Source: Chitinophaga varians (GTDB taxonomy: Bacteria > Bacteroidota > Bacteroidia > Chitinophagales > Chitinophagaceae). Taken from it: DNA of 64,000 nucleotides. The DNA lies in contig NZ_JABAIA010000003.1 of NCBI RefSeq assembly GCF_012641275.1, positions 124,001 through 188,000 of the forward strand, read 5' to 3'. Shown here in pieces: positions 43,751-54,352 of the stretch (within the stretch, counting starts at the first letter, position 1; every line of letters starts with the position of its first letter). The position numbers and the translations under genes were made by a program. Below the pieces are notes generated by a model. It worked only from the letters and a program-made list of their open reading frames with translations. It was not told the origin of the DNA and did no database searches.

Positions 43751-46700
43751 TTAATTACTTCTGCGGGTATATTCTGCGTATGCCCAGCATCCATTATTGT
43801 CAATGGCGATAACCCTGATTTTTTCCGGCATCCTGTCACTGTTGTCCAGGTGGAACTGCGGCCCTGTACCGAAGCCCGGTGTTCCTTCTTCTGCTATCCA
43901 GTAGATGGCCTTGTACTCACCTGTGACGAAGTAGAAGTTGTCTGTTTCCCGTTTGATCACGAGTCCGTCGTTGGCGCAGGGCTTCTGGATGCTGGTGCCT
44001 TTGCACTGGTCATCGATAAAGCAGCCATATTTAGGCAGCCGGGTCTGGTCGCTGTGCTGATTGCGGATTTCCAGTTGTGCGTCCACCCCGTTTTTCGTAT
44101 AGCGGTAGTCGTAATAATAACCATCGAAGTCCATTCGTATCCGCAGGTCAAATGCCTGGCAGGGATAGGACATGATCATGAACTGTCCGGTGACCGTATC
44201 ATCTTTCACGAGGTACTCGATCTTGAATATGCCTTTGGCGAGTTTGTCCACCCGCTTGTTGATCATGTCTGCCACCGCTTTCATGAAATCGTGGTAGTTG
44301 CTGTTTTTGATGCCGCCGGTTTGCTGGAGATAGTCGGTAATGTCTTTAACGAACTGCTCGTCAAGCAGTACCAGTCCGTTTTCATCGGCAATAGTGAGGT
44401 AGGCGATCTCCATCCGGATAAGTTTGGCGTCAAAGACGTTGTTCTCCGGCAGTGCCATCCAGGTGGGATAGAGACAGCGGGTGACGATGCCGTTACAGGG
44501 CAGGTTACAGGGCGGCTCACAGGTTTTGGCCGGCACCTGTACGGTAACACTGCCACCGGCGCTGTCGGTCACGACTACGGTGCCAGGCTGATTGCTGCCA
44601 TATTGCAGGTCAAACCGGCTGTTGACAGCATTGCCGTTCGCCTTATAGGGTGCCGTGCCACCGGTGACCAGGAAATGCACCACCTGTTGACCATCGACGC
44701 ATTCTGAACCGGTGATGTCCGCTGCCAGCGCCTGCGAGCTTTCGTTGATGGTGTACTGAATGGTGCTGCCATCGCCGCAGCACTGATAAGGCAGGTAAAA
44801 GTCGGCAAACACGATGCCTTCGGCGATGCCTACCGGTGTCCCGGTAGAAAAGCCGGCGCCGGCAGCACCCACGACGCCTCTTCCTCCGTAAGAAGGTCTC
44901 CGCGAAGGGGTTTTATATTTACCGATGATCGGTTGAAAGGTTTTCTCTATAAAATCGCCTGCCTGCGGGTTGGCAGGGTCTATCTGTCCGAGCAAACTGC
45001 CGATAACAGCAGCGGTGCCGGCATCGGGATGATAAAACTTAAAAGCCTGTTCGTCCAGTTTGTATTTGTTGGTCACGGCGTCGAGGTAAATGAGGTCGCC
45101 GAAAAACTTCCCGGGCTGTGACGGCGTAGCTACGTCGCCGTGGTACACGATCACAAACGTGCCACCGGCGGGCACGCCGCCTTTATGTTGCAACCCTACA
45201 TGTTTTTCAGCGTAATTGCTAAGCAGGAACTGCTGCTGCAACGTCGTCATCCGTGTTTTGTAAATGTCCAGCAGCTTTACCAGTTCTGACACATCACAGG
45301 GAATACCGCCGATGGTCAGGGCTTTCAGCATGGCCAGCATCGTCTGGTTGTTGGGCGGCACCGGGTCGTTGAGCTGTGACAGCTTCGTTAGTTTTTTAAA
45401 CGCGTCGATAGTCGTGTTGGCGCCGCCTTTACAGATAATGTCCGCCTGTATCAGCAGGAATTCACTTTCCAGGTCTGCAAACTGTGCGTCAAAAGTACTA
45501 CCGGTAAGCGCATCCGGCTTGTTGCCCGTTTTTACGGCTATGATATCAAAAGGCAGGCGGTTGTTATTGATGATGCCTTGCAGGTAGTTGACCACTGATT
45601 TGTAGTTCTTGCCTACATGCCCTTCTATCCGGAAGAAGTTGTACGGCTCTACATCATACCGCAATGGATTTTTAACAAAATCTTCCGTGGCAGGGTATTC
45701 GATGGCGCGATAGGATAAATTCTGGTTCGCTTTGCCATCCTTGGTAAGCCGGTAGTTCCAGTATTCAAACAATTGCCGGTTGTTGCTTTGTTTGTCTTCA
45801 CTGTAATAATGCGGGATAGCCTTGCCTGATAAATTGCTGCCAAGGTAACTGGGCGTCACCCGCAGGTCTGAGTTGCTGACGCCGCCGCCTGCAATGATAG
45901 TAGGCGCTGCTATCTTCGGGAATGTGAGCAGCATCATGTAGAGGCGGTTCAGCAATTGTACGATCTCTTCCGTGCGTTGGCCTTCCCTTGCCACTGCCGG
46001 CGAAGGCAGGAAATAATGGCGGTAGGCGCTCGGTGACGGTGGATTGACGGCTTCTTTCAAAAACAGGTGCCTTGGGAACCATGTGGGGTCGGGACAGCAG
46101 GTAGCCAGTACCGATCCCGATTTATTTTTTATCTCGTTGTAGGTGTCCACCAGATCGCTGACAAAATCATAATAGTATTGGTAGTAATATTCCACCGGCA
46201 GTTTAATGGTACTGTCGGTATCATAACTAAAAATAGTGTTGTTCTGTATCAGGTTGCCAAGGGCCGTGGCATTGCTGTTCAGGAAGGCAAACGTGTCTGA
46301 CAATTTTTTCAGGTTGGCCAATACCTTGTCAATAAAAGCTTTGGTCAGTATGATCTTGTATGCCTTGATGACATCAGCTGTGGTATTGAGCGCTGTTTTC
46401 GCCACATCAAAGCGGGGCATCCGGATATCCGGCAGCGCTGCTTTGTTGGGGTAACCAGGGATCACGGCCTTTATTTTGTCGGCATCGCTTTTTCGTATGA
46501 GCAACGGCTGTATGGTGACGCCCACGGTGGAACCTTTATCATCGCAGGAGTTAGGCAGACAGTTTTTATTGCCGGTTTTGTTCAGCTCTACGAACAGCAT
46601 CACTACTTTGTCCAGCAGGAAAGGATTGTCCAGGTTGCGGGCGGAAGGGTCCGGATTGCTGATGGGTATCTGCGGCAGCAGCTGCCACAGCGGGTACAGG

Positions 46701-47020
46701 TTGGCGCCTGCATTGTTCTGCAATACCGGATAAGCTACTTCCTTTGGCAGGGAATAGTTTTGGGAGGCGGCATACACCAGGTCGGTATCCTGTATGACGA
46801 GGTATCCGGCGGAAGTGACGCCCACGCCCCGGGTGATGGTAACGGACTTTCCATCTGCCGCGGTGATGGCATCCAGGCCGCAAATGATACCGATGCCGAT
46901 CAGATGGCTTCTGGTCAGCCTCGTTTGTTCATCATTGTACCCGAACAACAGGTTCAGTTGTTCGTTGGTGAGTATCTGGTTCGCCTCAAACTGAGGGTAC
47001 TTTTGAATGGAAGGTATCAT
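43751..47020 (-). CDS. Large eCIS structural protein, possible tail fibre (Afp13 position)
   Basis: A 1089-residue protein with no confident family. Residues 1-120 (MIPSIQKYPQFEANQILTNE ... LFGYNDEQTRLTRSHLIGIG ... GVGVTSAGYLVIQ) form a conserved-looking head that resembles baseplate or fibre attachment regions of tailed-phage-like systems. The centre is helical/beta mixed. Residues about 770-835 (GSECVDGQQVVHFLVTGG ... VVVTDSAGGSVTVQV) form an Ig/SprB-like beta module followed by a Cys-rich stretch (CEPPCNLPCNG), and the C-terminal part is beta-rich. Its place between the Afp12-like and tape-measure genes is where Afp13 fibres occur. A fibre or cage role is inference. Confidence 0.55.
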   Translation of the reverse strand: MIPSIQKYPQFEANQILTNEQLNLLFGYNDEQTRLTRSHLIGIGIICGLDAITAADGKSVTITRGVGVTSAGYLVIQDTDLVYAASQNYSLPKEVAYPVLQNNAGANLYPLWQLLPQIPISNPDPSARNLDNPFLLDKVVMLFVELNKTGNKNCLPNSCDDKGSTVGVTIQPLLIRKSDADKIKAVIPGYPNKAALPDIRMPRFDVAKTALNTTADVIKAYKIILTKAFIDKVLANLKKLSDTFAFLNSNATALGNLIQNNTIFSYDTDSTIKLPVEYYYQYYYDFVSDLVDTYNEIKNKSGSVLATCCPDPTWFPRHLFLKEAVNPPSPSAYRHYFLPSPAVAREGQRTEEIVQLLNRLYMMLLTFPKIAAPTIIAGGGVSNSDLRVTPSYLGSNLSGKAIPHYYSEDKQSNNRQLFEYWNYRLTKDGKANQNLSYRAIEYPATEDFVKNPLRYDVEPYNFFRIEGHVGKNYKSVVNYLQGIINNNRLPFDIIAVKTGNKPDALTGSTFDAQFADLESEFLLIQADIICKGGANTTIDAFKKLTKLSQLNDPVPPNNQTMLAMLKALTIGGIPCDVSELVKLLDIYKTRMTTLQQQFLLSNYAEKHVGLQHKGGVPAGGTFVIVYHGDVATPSQPGKFFGDLIYLDAVTNKYKLDEQAFKFYHPDAGTAAVIGSLLGQIDPANPQAGDFIEKTFQPIIGKYKTPSRRPSYGGRGVVGAAGAGFSTGTPVGIAEGIVFADFYLPYQCCGDGSTIQYTINESSQALAADITGSECVDGQQVVHFLVTGGTAPYKANGNAVNSRFDLQYGSNQPGTVVVTDSAGGSVTVQVPAKTCEPPCNLPCNGIVTRCLYPTWMALPENNVFDAKLIRMEIAYLTIADENGLVLLDEQFVKDITDYLQQTGGIKNSNYHDFMKAVADMINKRVDKLAKGIFKIEYLVKDDTVTGQFMIMSYPCQAFDLRIRMDFDGYYYDYRYTKNGVDAQLEIRNQHSDQTRLPKYGCFIDDQCKGTSIQKPCANDGLVIKRETDNFYFVTGEYKAIYWIAEEGTPGFGTGPQFHLDNSDRMPEKIRVIAIDNNGCWAYAEYTRRSN

Positions 47021-47075
47021 AATGATGATAATGACTTCTTTGATTTAATAATAGCTTTCTCCTTTTCTGCCGGTT

Positions 47076-50000
47076 TTATCCGATAGCGGTAGCGCCCAGC
47101 CGGACGGGGTTTACATCATTGCCGTCTTCGCAGTCGTGCAGCGTGGCCGGCGGATAGATGCTTTTCAGTGCCGACATGACCTGTATCAGCGCGGCATGTG
47201 TTTGTAACAGTTGTATTTTGTCCGCATCATAAAAAGTGGTGAAAACGGCATTGACGGATGTGGTGACGATACCGCTGCACACCGGCACCATGGCATTGAT
47301 CATACTGTCGAAGGCCGCTTTTTGCAGGCCGGTTGCCAGCTGCGCTATGACCCACAGACGGATGGTTTCACCATATTGTTCCATCAGGCTTTGGGCGCAC
47401 GAGCAGATATCCTGTTGTTTTTTACCGGGATTTGTTTTCAGCAGGGCCTCTGCCAGTGTGTTTTCGAGATAGTTGTCCTTAGCGGCGAGTTTGGCGTTGG
47501 CGCTCAGCCAGGCGCACCAGGCCAGTTCCAGCCGGGTGAAGATGAAACAGTCGGTGTGTTTAAGCCAGTAATCCACCATCCAGGCTTTGACGGTATCAAT
47601 GCCGGCAGGTGTGATGCCCGGAACACCATTCACGATGCCGTCTTTTATGTTATCGTCAAAAAACTTTTCTGCCTCAGCTTTCACCGGAAATACATTGTTG
47701 CCGGTGCTCAATGCCTGCCGGTAGGCGTTGTTCATGGCCGCTATGGCTGCCTCGGCCACCAGGCACAGCTGATGCAGCGCATCGTCTTCTTTGGTCGCGG
47801 GCAGCGGCACCTGCAACCCCCAGAGGAGATCTGTCAGGTCGCACAGCAGCGTGTCATCACAGGCTTTATTATCGACCCAACATATTTTGGGTAGAAGGTG
47901 GGCCGGTGTTTCCTGCCGGATGGTTTTTTCTGCATAACGCCGGTAGTCGATCTTCATGTTTTGTTCCAGCCATCCGGGCATTACAAACGTGAGCCGGAAG
48001 GAATAAGGATCGTTATCATAGCAGGTATGGCAACCACTATCGAGGCAGATGGGCAGCAATACCTGTCCGGGTATGCGGGGCCGCAGCAGCAGGTGTTCGA
48101 TGATCACGAAGCTGGTGGTGGCGTCTATATTGAGCAGGCTGTTCAACCGCCGTTGCAGTCCGGCTATGTTTCCGGCCGTACACGGAACGGCGATGGAATA
48201 ATCGATCGCCCTGGCGCGGTTGTAGCTTGCCTCGGGATAATTGCTGAGGAAATCTGTTTTCAATTGCAGCAATGCTGTCTGCATGGCGGTTTGTTCTGTG
48301 GGGATGCTGGTATACCTTGCCAGCGCATATTCGCTGAAGCTCTCTGCAAACCGTGCCAGCAGATGATCAAGGAAGCGGTTGCGGCGTGCAAGCCCGCCGT
48401 TGGCCGGCTCTGTGAGCGATTGCAGTGCTGCCGGCGTGAGGCCTGCATACAGTGCCGTAACACCTTTGATATCGTTCTCTGACAGCCAGTGGGTAAAATA
48501 ACTCTGTAGCTGGCTGCTGTCTACCAGGAACAAATCACCGGCATGTTGCAGTTGTGCGAGGTAGTTGACCAGCAGCTGTTCGAAGAACAGCAGATAGGTT
48601 TTGAGCTGCCGCGCCTGCGCTTTGCGTACGGCCGGTTCTGTGTCGGAGAGGCCAAATTCCCCGATACCGTAGGTAAGCGGATAGGAATATTGTACCGGGT
48701 AATAATCTTCCATATTGCGGATGGTGGCGGCAGGGATGTCCAGTTCGTTGTTGATACCGGTCGCTTTGAGATATTCGCCACTGCTGCGCAGCTCCTGCAG
48801 GATGCTGTTGAGCTCCGCTTCGTTGGCCGCCAGGAAGGGAAGCCCGTTTTTATAAAACAGGAACTTGCTGCGTTGTACGTATAGCCGTGGCTGATGGCCT
48901 GTCGTTACCGGCAATACCCACGGCTGGCTGTGATAGATCACTTCGCCACGCTCATCGTAGCTGGTCATCAGGAAATTGGTGATGCTTACCACCTCGGGGA
49001 TGTCCATGATGAGATTGATCATGTCTGAAGCATGTATTTCCTGTTTGATGACCGCCTGGTCGAGGTCTTCATTTTTGATAAATCCGTTGTGCAGCCTCGG
49101 ACCGTTGAATATCTCCGTGATATCGGTGTTTTCTTTCAGCAGTTGCGCCAGGGAATAGATAGGGATATTCGGGTTCAGGTACTGTTCAATTTTTACCATG
49201 ATCTCTGCCTGCACCTTTTCAATGTCCGCGTCTGGCTTCAGTTCTGCGTCCATGCAGATACTGACGTCTTCCATGGGCACCAGTGAAATATGGCAGAATG
49301 CTTCATCGAGGTTGCGGTGCGCATTGAGATTGCTCCGGGTGGCATTGATCAGGGCGTCTGTTTTTTCCAACCCGTTTTTATACGTGCTGATGATGCCCGG
49401 CACCTGTTGCAGGGCGCTGGTGATATCTGCTACTGCGGGTATACTGGCGTCACTAAAGGAAAGGTATATGTTCAGTACCGCGTTGGTGAAAGTGATGACC
49501 GCCGCGTTGCTGAGTGTCAGCTGCAGGTCTATGAATATGGCGCTCTGCATGGCTTTGGACAGATTACTGTCTGTTACAGCGGTATTGTTGTTGTCAACGA
49601 TTTTGTTCAGCGCTACGCCTGTCACGGAAATGCTGTCGTTTGTCAGGTCTTTCCAGTCGTTCCATTTTTGAAGGATGGTTTCGTAGGAAGGCAGGCGCAG
49701 TTCTATGGTAGCACGGCTGTTGCCATAGGTCAGGGTTTGGTACACCCTGCCATCGTTGATGTCGCCGAATACAGGATCGTCTTCCAGCGCAATCTGTACG
49801 TCATACAGCCCTTTGATGTTTACCTTTTCGAAAGCCTGTTTGCCATCCGGGGTATGACTTTTATAAGTCAGCAAACCATTTTTTTCATCTGCATAGATAT
49901 CTGTTTCGCAGTTGCAGGTGTCTGCACATTCAGACTCGGCCTGCGGAGGTGTGTTATCATCGCAGCTGCAATGCCGGGGCGCCAGCCAGGCGTTATGGAT

Positions 50001-50339
50001 ACCTTCCTGGTCGATCATCAGTTTCCGGTAGTCATTGACCGTGAGCGGGTTCATGGTCAGTATTTCATGGGCCGGGAAAAATGCCTGTTTGTTTAACTGG
50101 CTTTTATCCATGTACGCCGCAAAGATATCGGCCGTCGGGAAACCGGTGCGGTAAGCCAGGTCGGTGATGGCGAAGCATACCAGTTCCAGCGTGGTGATGC
50201 CCGGATCATGAAGATTATAGTCTGTCCAGAACCGGCTGCCCAGCTGCTGGATATAGTTCATGCCCTGTTGCCGCAGGAAGTTGAAGTCTTCCGGCGGTTT
50301 CAGTTTGATATTGCGAAGTATGGTTGTCTGTTTTTCCAT
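47076..50339 (-). CDS. eCIS baseplate protein, Afp12-like
   Basis: A 1087-residue protein. Residues about 37-68 (FWTDYNLHDPGITTLELVC ... DLAYRTGFP) carry the signature of Afp12/baseplate-J-like proteins (xWTDxNxHDPGITxLELxxxxxxxLxYR). A Cys cluster follows at about 130-146 (HCSCDDN ... CADTCNCETD), unusual for a tail protein, and another near 750 (CLDSGCHTC), suggesting disulfides or metal sites. The remainder is long and mixed in structure. It is 18 nt after the J-like gene and 55 nt before the 1089-aa gene. In Afp-type systems this protein forms the outer baseplate ring. Confidence 0.78.
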   Translation of the reverse strand: MEKQTTILRNIKLKPPEDFNFLRQQGMNYIQQLGSRFWTDYNLHDPGITTLELVCFAITDLAYRTGFPTADIFAAYMDKSQLNKQAFFPAHEILTMNPLTVNDYRKLMIDQEGIHNAWLAPRHCSCDDNTPPQAESECADTCNCETDIYADEKNGLLTYKSHTPDGKQAFEKVNIKGLYDVQIALEDDPVFGDINDGRVYQTLTYGNSRATIELRLPSYETILQKWNDWKDLTNDSISVTGVALNKIVDNNNTAVTDSNLSKAMQSAIFIDLQLTLSNAAVITFTNAVLNIYLSFSDASIPAVADITSALQQVPGIISTYKNGLEKTDALINATRSNLNAHRNLDEAFCHISLVPMEDVSICMDAELKPDADIEKVQAEIMVKIEQYLNPNIPIYSLAQLLKENTDITEIFNGPRLHNGFIKNEDLDQAVIKQEIHASDMINLIMDIPEVVSITNFLMTSYDERGEVIYHSQPWVLPVTTGHQPRLYVQRSKFLFYKNGLPFLAANEAELNSILQELRSSGEYLKATGINNELDIPAATIRNMEDYYPVQYSYPLTYGIGEFGLSDTEPAVRKAQARQLKTYLLFFEQLLVNYLAQLQHAGDLFLVDSSQLQSYFTHWLSENDIKGVTALYAGLTPAALQSLTEPANGGLARRNRFLDHLLARFAESFSEYALARYTSIPTEQTAMQTALLQLKTDFLSNYPEASYNRARAIDYSIAVPCTAGNIAGLQRRLNSLLNIDATTSFVIIEHLLLRPRIPGQVLLPICLDSGCHTCYDNDPYSFRLTFVMPGWLEQNMKIDYRRYAEKTIRQETPAHLLPKICWVDNKACDDTLLCDLTDLLWGLQVPLPATKEDDALHQLCLVAEAAIAAMNNAYRQALSTGNNVFPVKAEAEKFFDDNIKDGIVNGVPGITPAGIDTVKAWMVDYWLKHTDCFIFTRLELAWCAWLSANAKLAAKDNYLENTLAEALLKTNPGKKQQDICSCAQSLMEQYGETIRLWVIAQLATGLQKAAFDSMINAMVPVCSGIVTTSVNAVFTTFYDADKIQLLQTHAALIQVMSALKSIYPPATLHDCEDGNDVNPVRLGATAIG

Positions 50340-50357
50340 AATACAATGACTTGAGCT

Positions 50358-53300
50358 TTATGCGCATCCGCAATCAGGTCCGTTGTCCACCACAGCGGCA
50401 GCTTTGGCAGGAATGGGCGTGATCACGTGGTCAGTGGCCTTTACCGGTACAATGATGGCGGATTGCCGGTCGGGGGTGATGATATCTTCCAGTATGCCGG
50501 CGTGATAAAGTTTGACGTCTGTCACATAGTCGACATAGTATCTTTTTTCCATGAAGTTGACGATCATCGCATTGGTGATCCTGTTTTCAAACCGTAGTTC
50601 CGCTCCGTCGGTGTAAGCCCAGGGCGCGAGGAAGCGGGTGATTTCGTCCTGCAGCTGATGTGTGAACAGTGTTTCATCATATTGCGGGAAGAAACATACT
50701 TTGGCTTCCACCCGTACCTGTTCGTAATCCGGGTTACAGACATGGAGGTGGACGAACGGTGAGATAAGTTTTTGCAGATATTCTTTCACCTGTTGGAGAT
50801 CGCTCATGTAGGTAAAAGGCCGCAAAGGGTCGATGCCATTGCGTTGCAACAGGGAGGGGATGGTGATCACCGTTACATGCCCTGGCGCCATTTCATTGTA
50901 AATACCGTTTTCAAAACGGGTGTGTGGAATACATTTGGCGCGGTAGAGATTGGGGAACTGCTGTAACACGAGGTGTTCGTAATCCCATTTGTTGACGCTG
51001 CGTCCTTTGTGCCGCAGTTGCTCGCTGCAACGGATGTAGAACTGCCGGCTGGATTCCTGTGGTGTACCGCCGAAAGAGGAAAATGGTTGTGTTACCGTTT
51101 TGATCTCCGGCTGAGGGGTGGCCAGTTTGGCGATGGTGCCTGCGGGCAGGGGGGAGGCCAGCATCTGAGTGATGTCTGCGCCAGGCACGAAAGTGGCGGA
51201 TACGGCTTGTGAAACGATAGACACTGTTTTACAAACCGCTTCGTCGGCTTCCGCGATGGTGGCTTTCAGCCAATACTGCTGACCGGGCATCACGTGATGG
51301 CTGAAGTCTGCTTCCCGTGGTATGTTAAAGGCGATGATGCCGCTGCGTATGAGGTTATCGGTGCCATCGGCCACGGCAGCGTTGTCAAAGGCGATCCATT
51401 CATCGTTCATCAGATAGTGCCACCGTACCTGGTTATCCGGTTTGCTCACCAGCGGATTGGCGGTGCTTTCATCTATCTGGAACAGCAATGTCACCTGCCG
51501 GGGCGGCTGGAACTGCTGAAGCCCCAGGTAAAATTCTGCCAGACTGGGCTTGTTGGCGGTGGCATCGTGCAGGAATTGCGGCAGCAGGTGGGTGCCGACA
51601 GGCGTTTGTTTTTCGCCGAAAGGATACACATGGAAGAACGCCGCTTCGGTTTGTGTGTCTGCCACATATTGCAGGTACATCTCCTGTAGGGTGGGCGGGG
51701 TGAACAACCCGGTGGGTACGCCGGTGAGGTCCTGGCCGTTGGCGGCCTTGGTGAGGTAGGCCATGCGTTGTATGAGGCTGGCCTGGTAACCCAGGTCGGT
51801 GGTGAGGTTGTACCGCACAAACCCCGTGGTGCTGGCAGGAGAGTAAGGTGTATTCAGGTTACTGTAAACCGGTGCTATTTGGGTTTTATCGTCGATATAA
51901 AAATGTTCCCTGGGTTTGTTGTGCAGCAGTCCGTTGATATCGGCATCGAAGATGTCGAGCGGGTGGCGGATGATCTTCCATCCGTCGTTATGCCGCAGGA
52001 TATAAAGCTGTGGCGATTCGCCGAAATCATATTCGGTGCCTTGTTTCCACATGAACATGGGTGTTACGCGGGCGTTGTTTTTCTGGAATATCTCATCACA
52101 TCCCAGCAACAACATGGCGCCGGGGGCCGGTACCGCGTTGAAAGGGAGGAATGGTTTGGACGGGTCCATGACGCCGGTATCTGTCTGCACATGGATGTTT
52201 TTGATTTTGTCAACGCTGACCTCCAGCGTATAACCCGTGATGACGGTGTCTTTCAGCTTTGCCCATGCGGAAGTTGCGCCGGTGTTTTCGCTGAGCAGGA
52301 TACGCAGTACCGGGTCGGTAGTGTCGAAGGCTGCCTGGTGTACCGCTTTATTGAACGGCACTGTGCCGGGCAAGGTGGCCGCCATAGCGCAGGTGAGCAC
52401 AAACCCATTGCCCGTGGCAGCGGCGGCAAGGCCGGTGATGGTGAGCGCTGTCCAGCCTGCGGCGGTGGTGATGGCCGCCGTAAAATCGGTCGCATTCAGG
52501 CTGGTGATGGGGCTGCTGGTGGCCACGCTGAGGGTGATGGTGCGGTTGCCTTCCCGCAGGAAAAGGTAGTGGGAGGCAAACGCGAACCCGATATGTGCCA
52601 CCGGCATGTTCACCTGTTGCACCTGGGTATAGTCTGCCAGCGTTTTGTTGGCGAAGGGATGCCAGGGCGTATTGGGATTGTCAAAAGGCAGGCCGTTGCC
52701 GTCTTTGCTGGCAGGCAACGGCGACGCATATACGCGGTCTTTGGAAACAGCTGCGTCCGCATCTTCTACCGGGCATACATATACGCTGCGCATATCGCTG
52801 ATAATGGCCGTATTAATGGCCAGGTCGGCATCTGTGGCATAGAAGGCATCGCTGCCATCGGGGAATTTCCCGGCTTTCAGCTGACTGCCTTTAGGCAACA
52901 GGTATTCATCTGCGAAGCGTGCGAGGGCAAAGGTCATGAACACCCTATCCGGAACGGGCTGCTTTTTCCGGAGGCGCAATATCTCCTGGTAGTACAGCTC
53001 CAGGTGCCGCTGTGTAAGCTCGTTGAGCTGTGTGCGGGAGAACTGCAGCAGTTTCAGGAAGGCGAGGAACAAGGCGTTGTGCGGCTCGTGGCTGTCCCAC
53101 TGACCGAGCGTGTCTTGCAGCTCCTGTGCGGCAGCAGCCGTTATTTTCACGATGGCTTTGATAAAAACATCGATCGCGCTTTTGAAGAAATTGTGGTTGG
53201 CGGCGAAATACAGCTTTTTGATTTTGGTGGTCGCCGGACTGTAGATGTCCGGATCTACGGTGACGGAGCTGTTCCAGATGGCCGGAAAGCTGTGTCCTGC

Positions 53301-53891
53301 CGCTACATCGGCATCTTCTGACGCGGCACCAAATATATTCGTGTATATGTTGGCGTTAGCATTGATCAGCCCGTCGGTGACAGCTTTGTTGTAATAAGCC
53401 AGCAGTTTATGAAGCTGGTCTTTGAGGCGGGTGGTGATCAGCGATTGCACCACGGCTTTCAGCAGCAGGGTGTCGGGCAGCTGCGCCCGCATTTGCTCTA
53501 TCTGCCAGGCGAGGGAAAAGAGGGCGCTGTATATTTTACCGTAGAAGTTCTTGGCCTGGGGCAGGAGGGCCGTGCCTTCCTGCAATGGTTGCAGGAATTT
53601 TTTTAGTGTATCGGCAAAGTCGCTGGTCTGCTGCGTTACGATCATCGACAGCTGCGTGGAAATGTCTTTGTTAAAGAAACTTTCCCAGGTGGTGCCATCG
53701 CTGTTATTGTCGTTGTTGATAAACAGCAGGAAGGCGGACAGTTTCTGTGTGAACACGAGGTGGTCGGCGGTGCTGTGTTCGTCCACCGGGGCATAGGCAG
53801 GGTCAAGCGCAGGCAGCTGCCTGTCCTGCTGGGAAGTGCCGCTTCCCGGAATAAATAAGGGGTCCAATACCAACGGGCAATCCTGTGACAT
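50358..53891 (-). CDS. eCIS baseplate wedge protein, J-like (Afp11-like)
   Basis: A 1177-residue baseplate protein. The first ~280 residues are helical and contain no J motif. About residues 296-312 (RHLELYYQEILRLRKKQP) open the baseplate J-like part; this continues with RFADEYLLPKGSQLKAGK and ends with the typical closing segment EVRVEAKVCFFPQYDET ... QDEITRFLAPWAY (around 1060-1095) and a C-terminal ring-contact region. The last residues are Cys-rich (GPDCGCA). It is 9 nt after gp25 and 18 nt before the Afp12-like gene, the canonical order gp25 - J - Afp12. Confidence 0.82.
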   Translation of the reverse strand: MSQDCPLVLDPLFIPGSGTSQQDRQLPALDPAYAPVDEHSTADHLVFTQKLSAFLLFINNDNNSDGTTWESFFNKDISTQLSMIVTQQTSDFADTLKKFLQPLQEGTALLPQAKNFYGKIYSALFSLAWQIEQMRAQLPDTLLLKAVVQSLITTRLKDQLHKLLAYYNKAVTDGLINANANIYTNIFGAASEDADVAAGHSFPAIWNSSVTVDPDIYSPATTKIKKLYFAANHNFFKSAIDVFIKAIVKITAAAAQELQDTLGQWDSHEPHNALFLAFLKLLQFSRTQLNELTQRHLELYYQEILRLRKKQPVPDRVFMTFALARFADEYLLPKGSQLKAGKFPDGSDAFYATDADLAINTAIISDMRSVYVCPVEDADAAVSKDRVYASPLPASKDGNGLPFDNPNTPWHPFANKTLADYTQVQQVNMPVAHIGFAFASHYLFLREGNRTITLSVATSSPITSLNATDFTAAITTAAGWTALTITGLAAAATGNGFVLTCAMAATLPGTVPFNKAVHQAAFDTTDPVLRILLSENTGATSAWAKLKDTVITGYTLEVSVDKIKNIHVQTDTGVMDPSKPFLPFNAVPAPGAMLLLGCDEIFQKNNARVTPMFMWKQGTEYDFGESPQLYILRHNDGWKIIRHPLDIFDADINGLLHNKPREHFYIDDKTQIAPVYSNLNTPYSPASTTGFVRYNLTTDLGYQASLIQRMAYLTKAANGQDLTGVPTGLFTPPTLQEMYLQYVADTQTEAAFFHVYPFGEKQTPVGTHLLPQFLHDATANKPSLAEFYLGLQQFQPPRQVTLLFQIDESTANPLVSKPDNQVRWHYLMNDEWIAFDNAAVADGTDNLIRSGIIAFNIPREADFSHHVMPGQQYWLKATIAEADEAVCKTVSIVSQAVSATFVPGADITQMLASPLPAGTIAKLATPQPEIKTVTQPFSSFGGTPQESSRQFYIRCSEQLRHKGRSVNKWDYEHLVLQQFPNLYRAKCIPHTRFENGIYNEMAPGHVTVITIPSLLQRNGIDPLRPFTYMSDLQQVKEYLQKLISPFVHLHVCNPDYEQVRVEAKVCFFPQYDETLFTHQLQDEITRFLAPWAYTDGAELRFENRITNAMIVNFMEKRYYVDYVTDVKLYHAGILEDIITPDRQSAIIVPVKATDHVITPIPAKAAAVVDNGPDCGCA

Positions 53892-53900
53892 AATAGTGGT

Positions 53901-54347
53901 TTACAAAGTATCAGTGATATTGGGGGTGGTATATAAGAAGTTGGGTATCTCGGTGCCTTCCTTGATATAGAAGGGGAAGACATAGTTGAACCGTGAATTG
54001 GACGTTTTCACGATAAAATCTATTTTGATGTATACGATACCCTGCCATTCGTTGCTGCCGTCAATCTCAAGGTTTTCCAGTTTGATGCGCGGTTCGTAGA
54101 AGAGGATGGCTGTTTCCACCTTTTCGAGCATCAGTGTTTTCTGGCCGGTGTCCATCGGTTCAAATACAAATTCCTGCATATCGCATCCATAGCGGGGCTG
54201 CATGATCCGCTCGCCGGTGGCGGTTGTCAGTAATATATGCAGGCTGCTGTAGATGTCTTCCACATCTTCGAGCATGGCCACGGTGCCGTATTTGTTGAAG
54301 GCGGGCGGGAAGCTCCAGCCTCTGCCCAGAAAGCTGTTGTTGTCCAT
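53901..54347 (-). CDS. eCIS baseplate protein, gp25-like (Afp9-like)
   Basis: A 148-residue member of the GPW/gp25 family. SFPPAFNKYGTVAMLED, the segment IYSSLHILLTTATGERIMQP with RYGCDMQEFVFEP, and the EPRIKLENLEID strand are diagnostic. In T4-type and eCIS baseplates gp25 sits at the base of the sheath and nucleates its polymerisation. It is 5 nt after the VgrG-like gene and 9 nt before the J-like gene. Confidence 0.92.
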   Translation of the reverse strand: MDNNSFLGRGWSFPPAFNKYGTVAMLEDVEDIYSSLHILLTTATGERIMQPRYGCDMQEFVFEPMDTGQKTLMLEKVETAILFYEPRIKLENLEIDGSNEWQGIVYIKIDFIVKTSNSRFNYVFPFYIKEGTEIPNFLYTTPNITDTL

Positions 54348-54352
54348 GTGTG

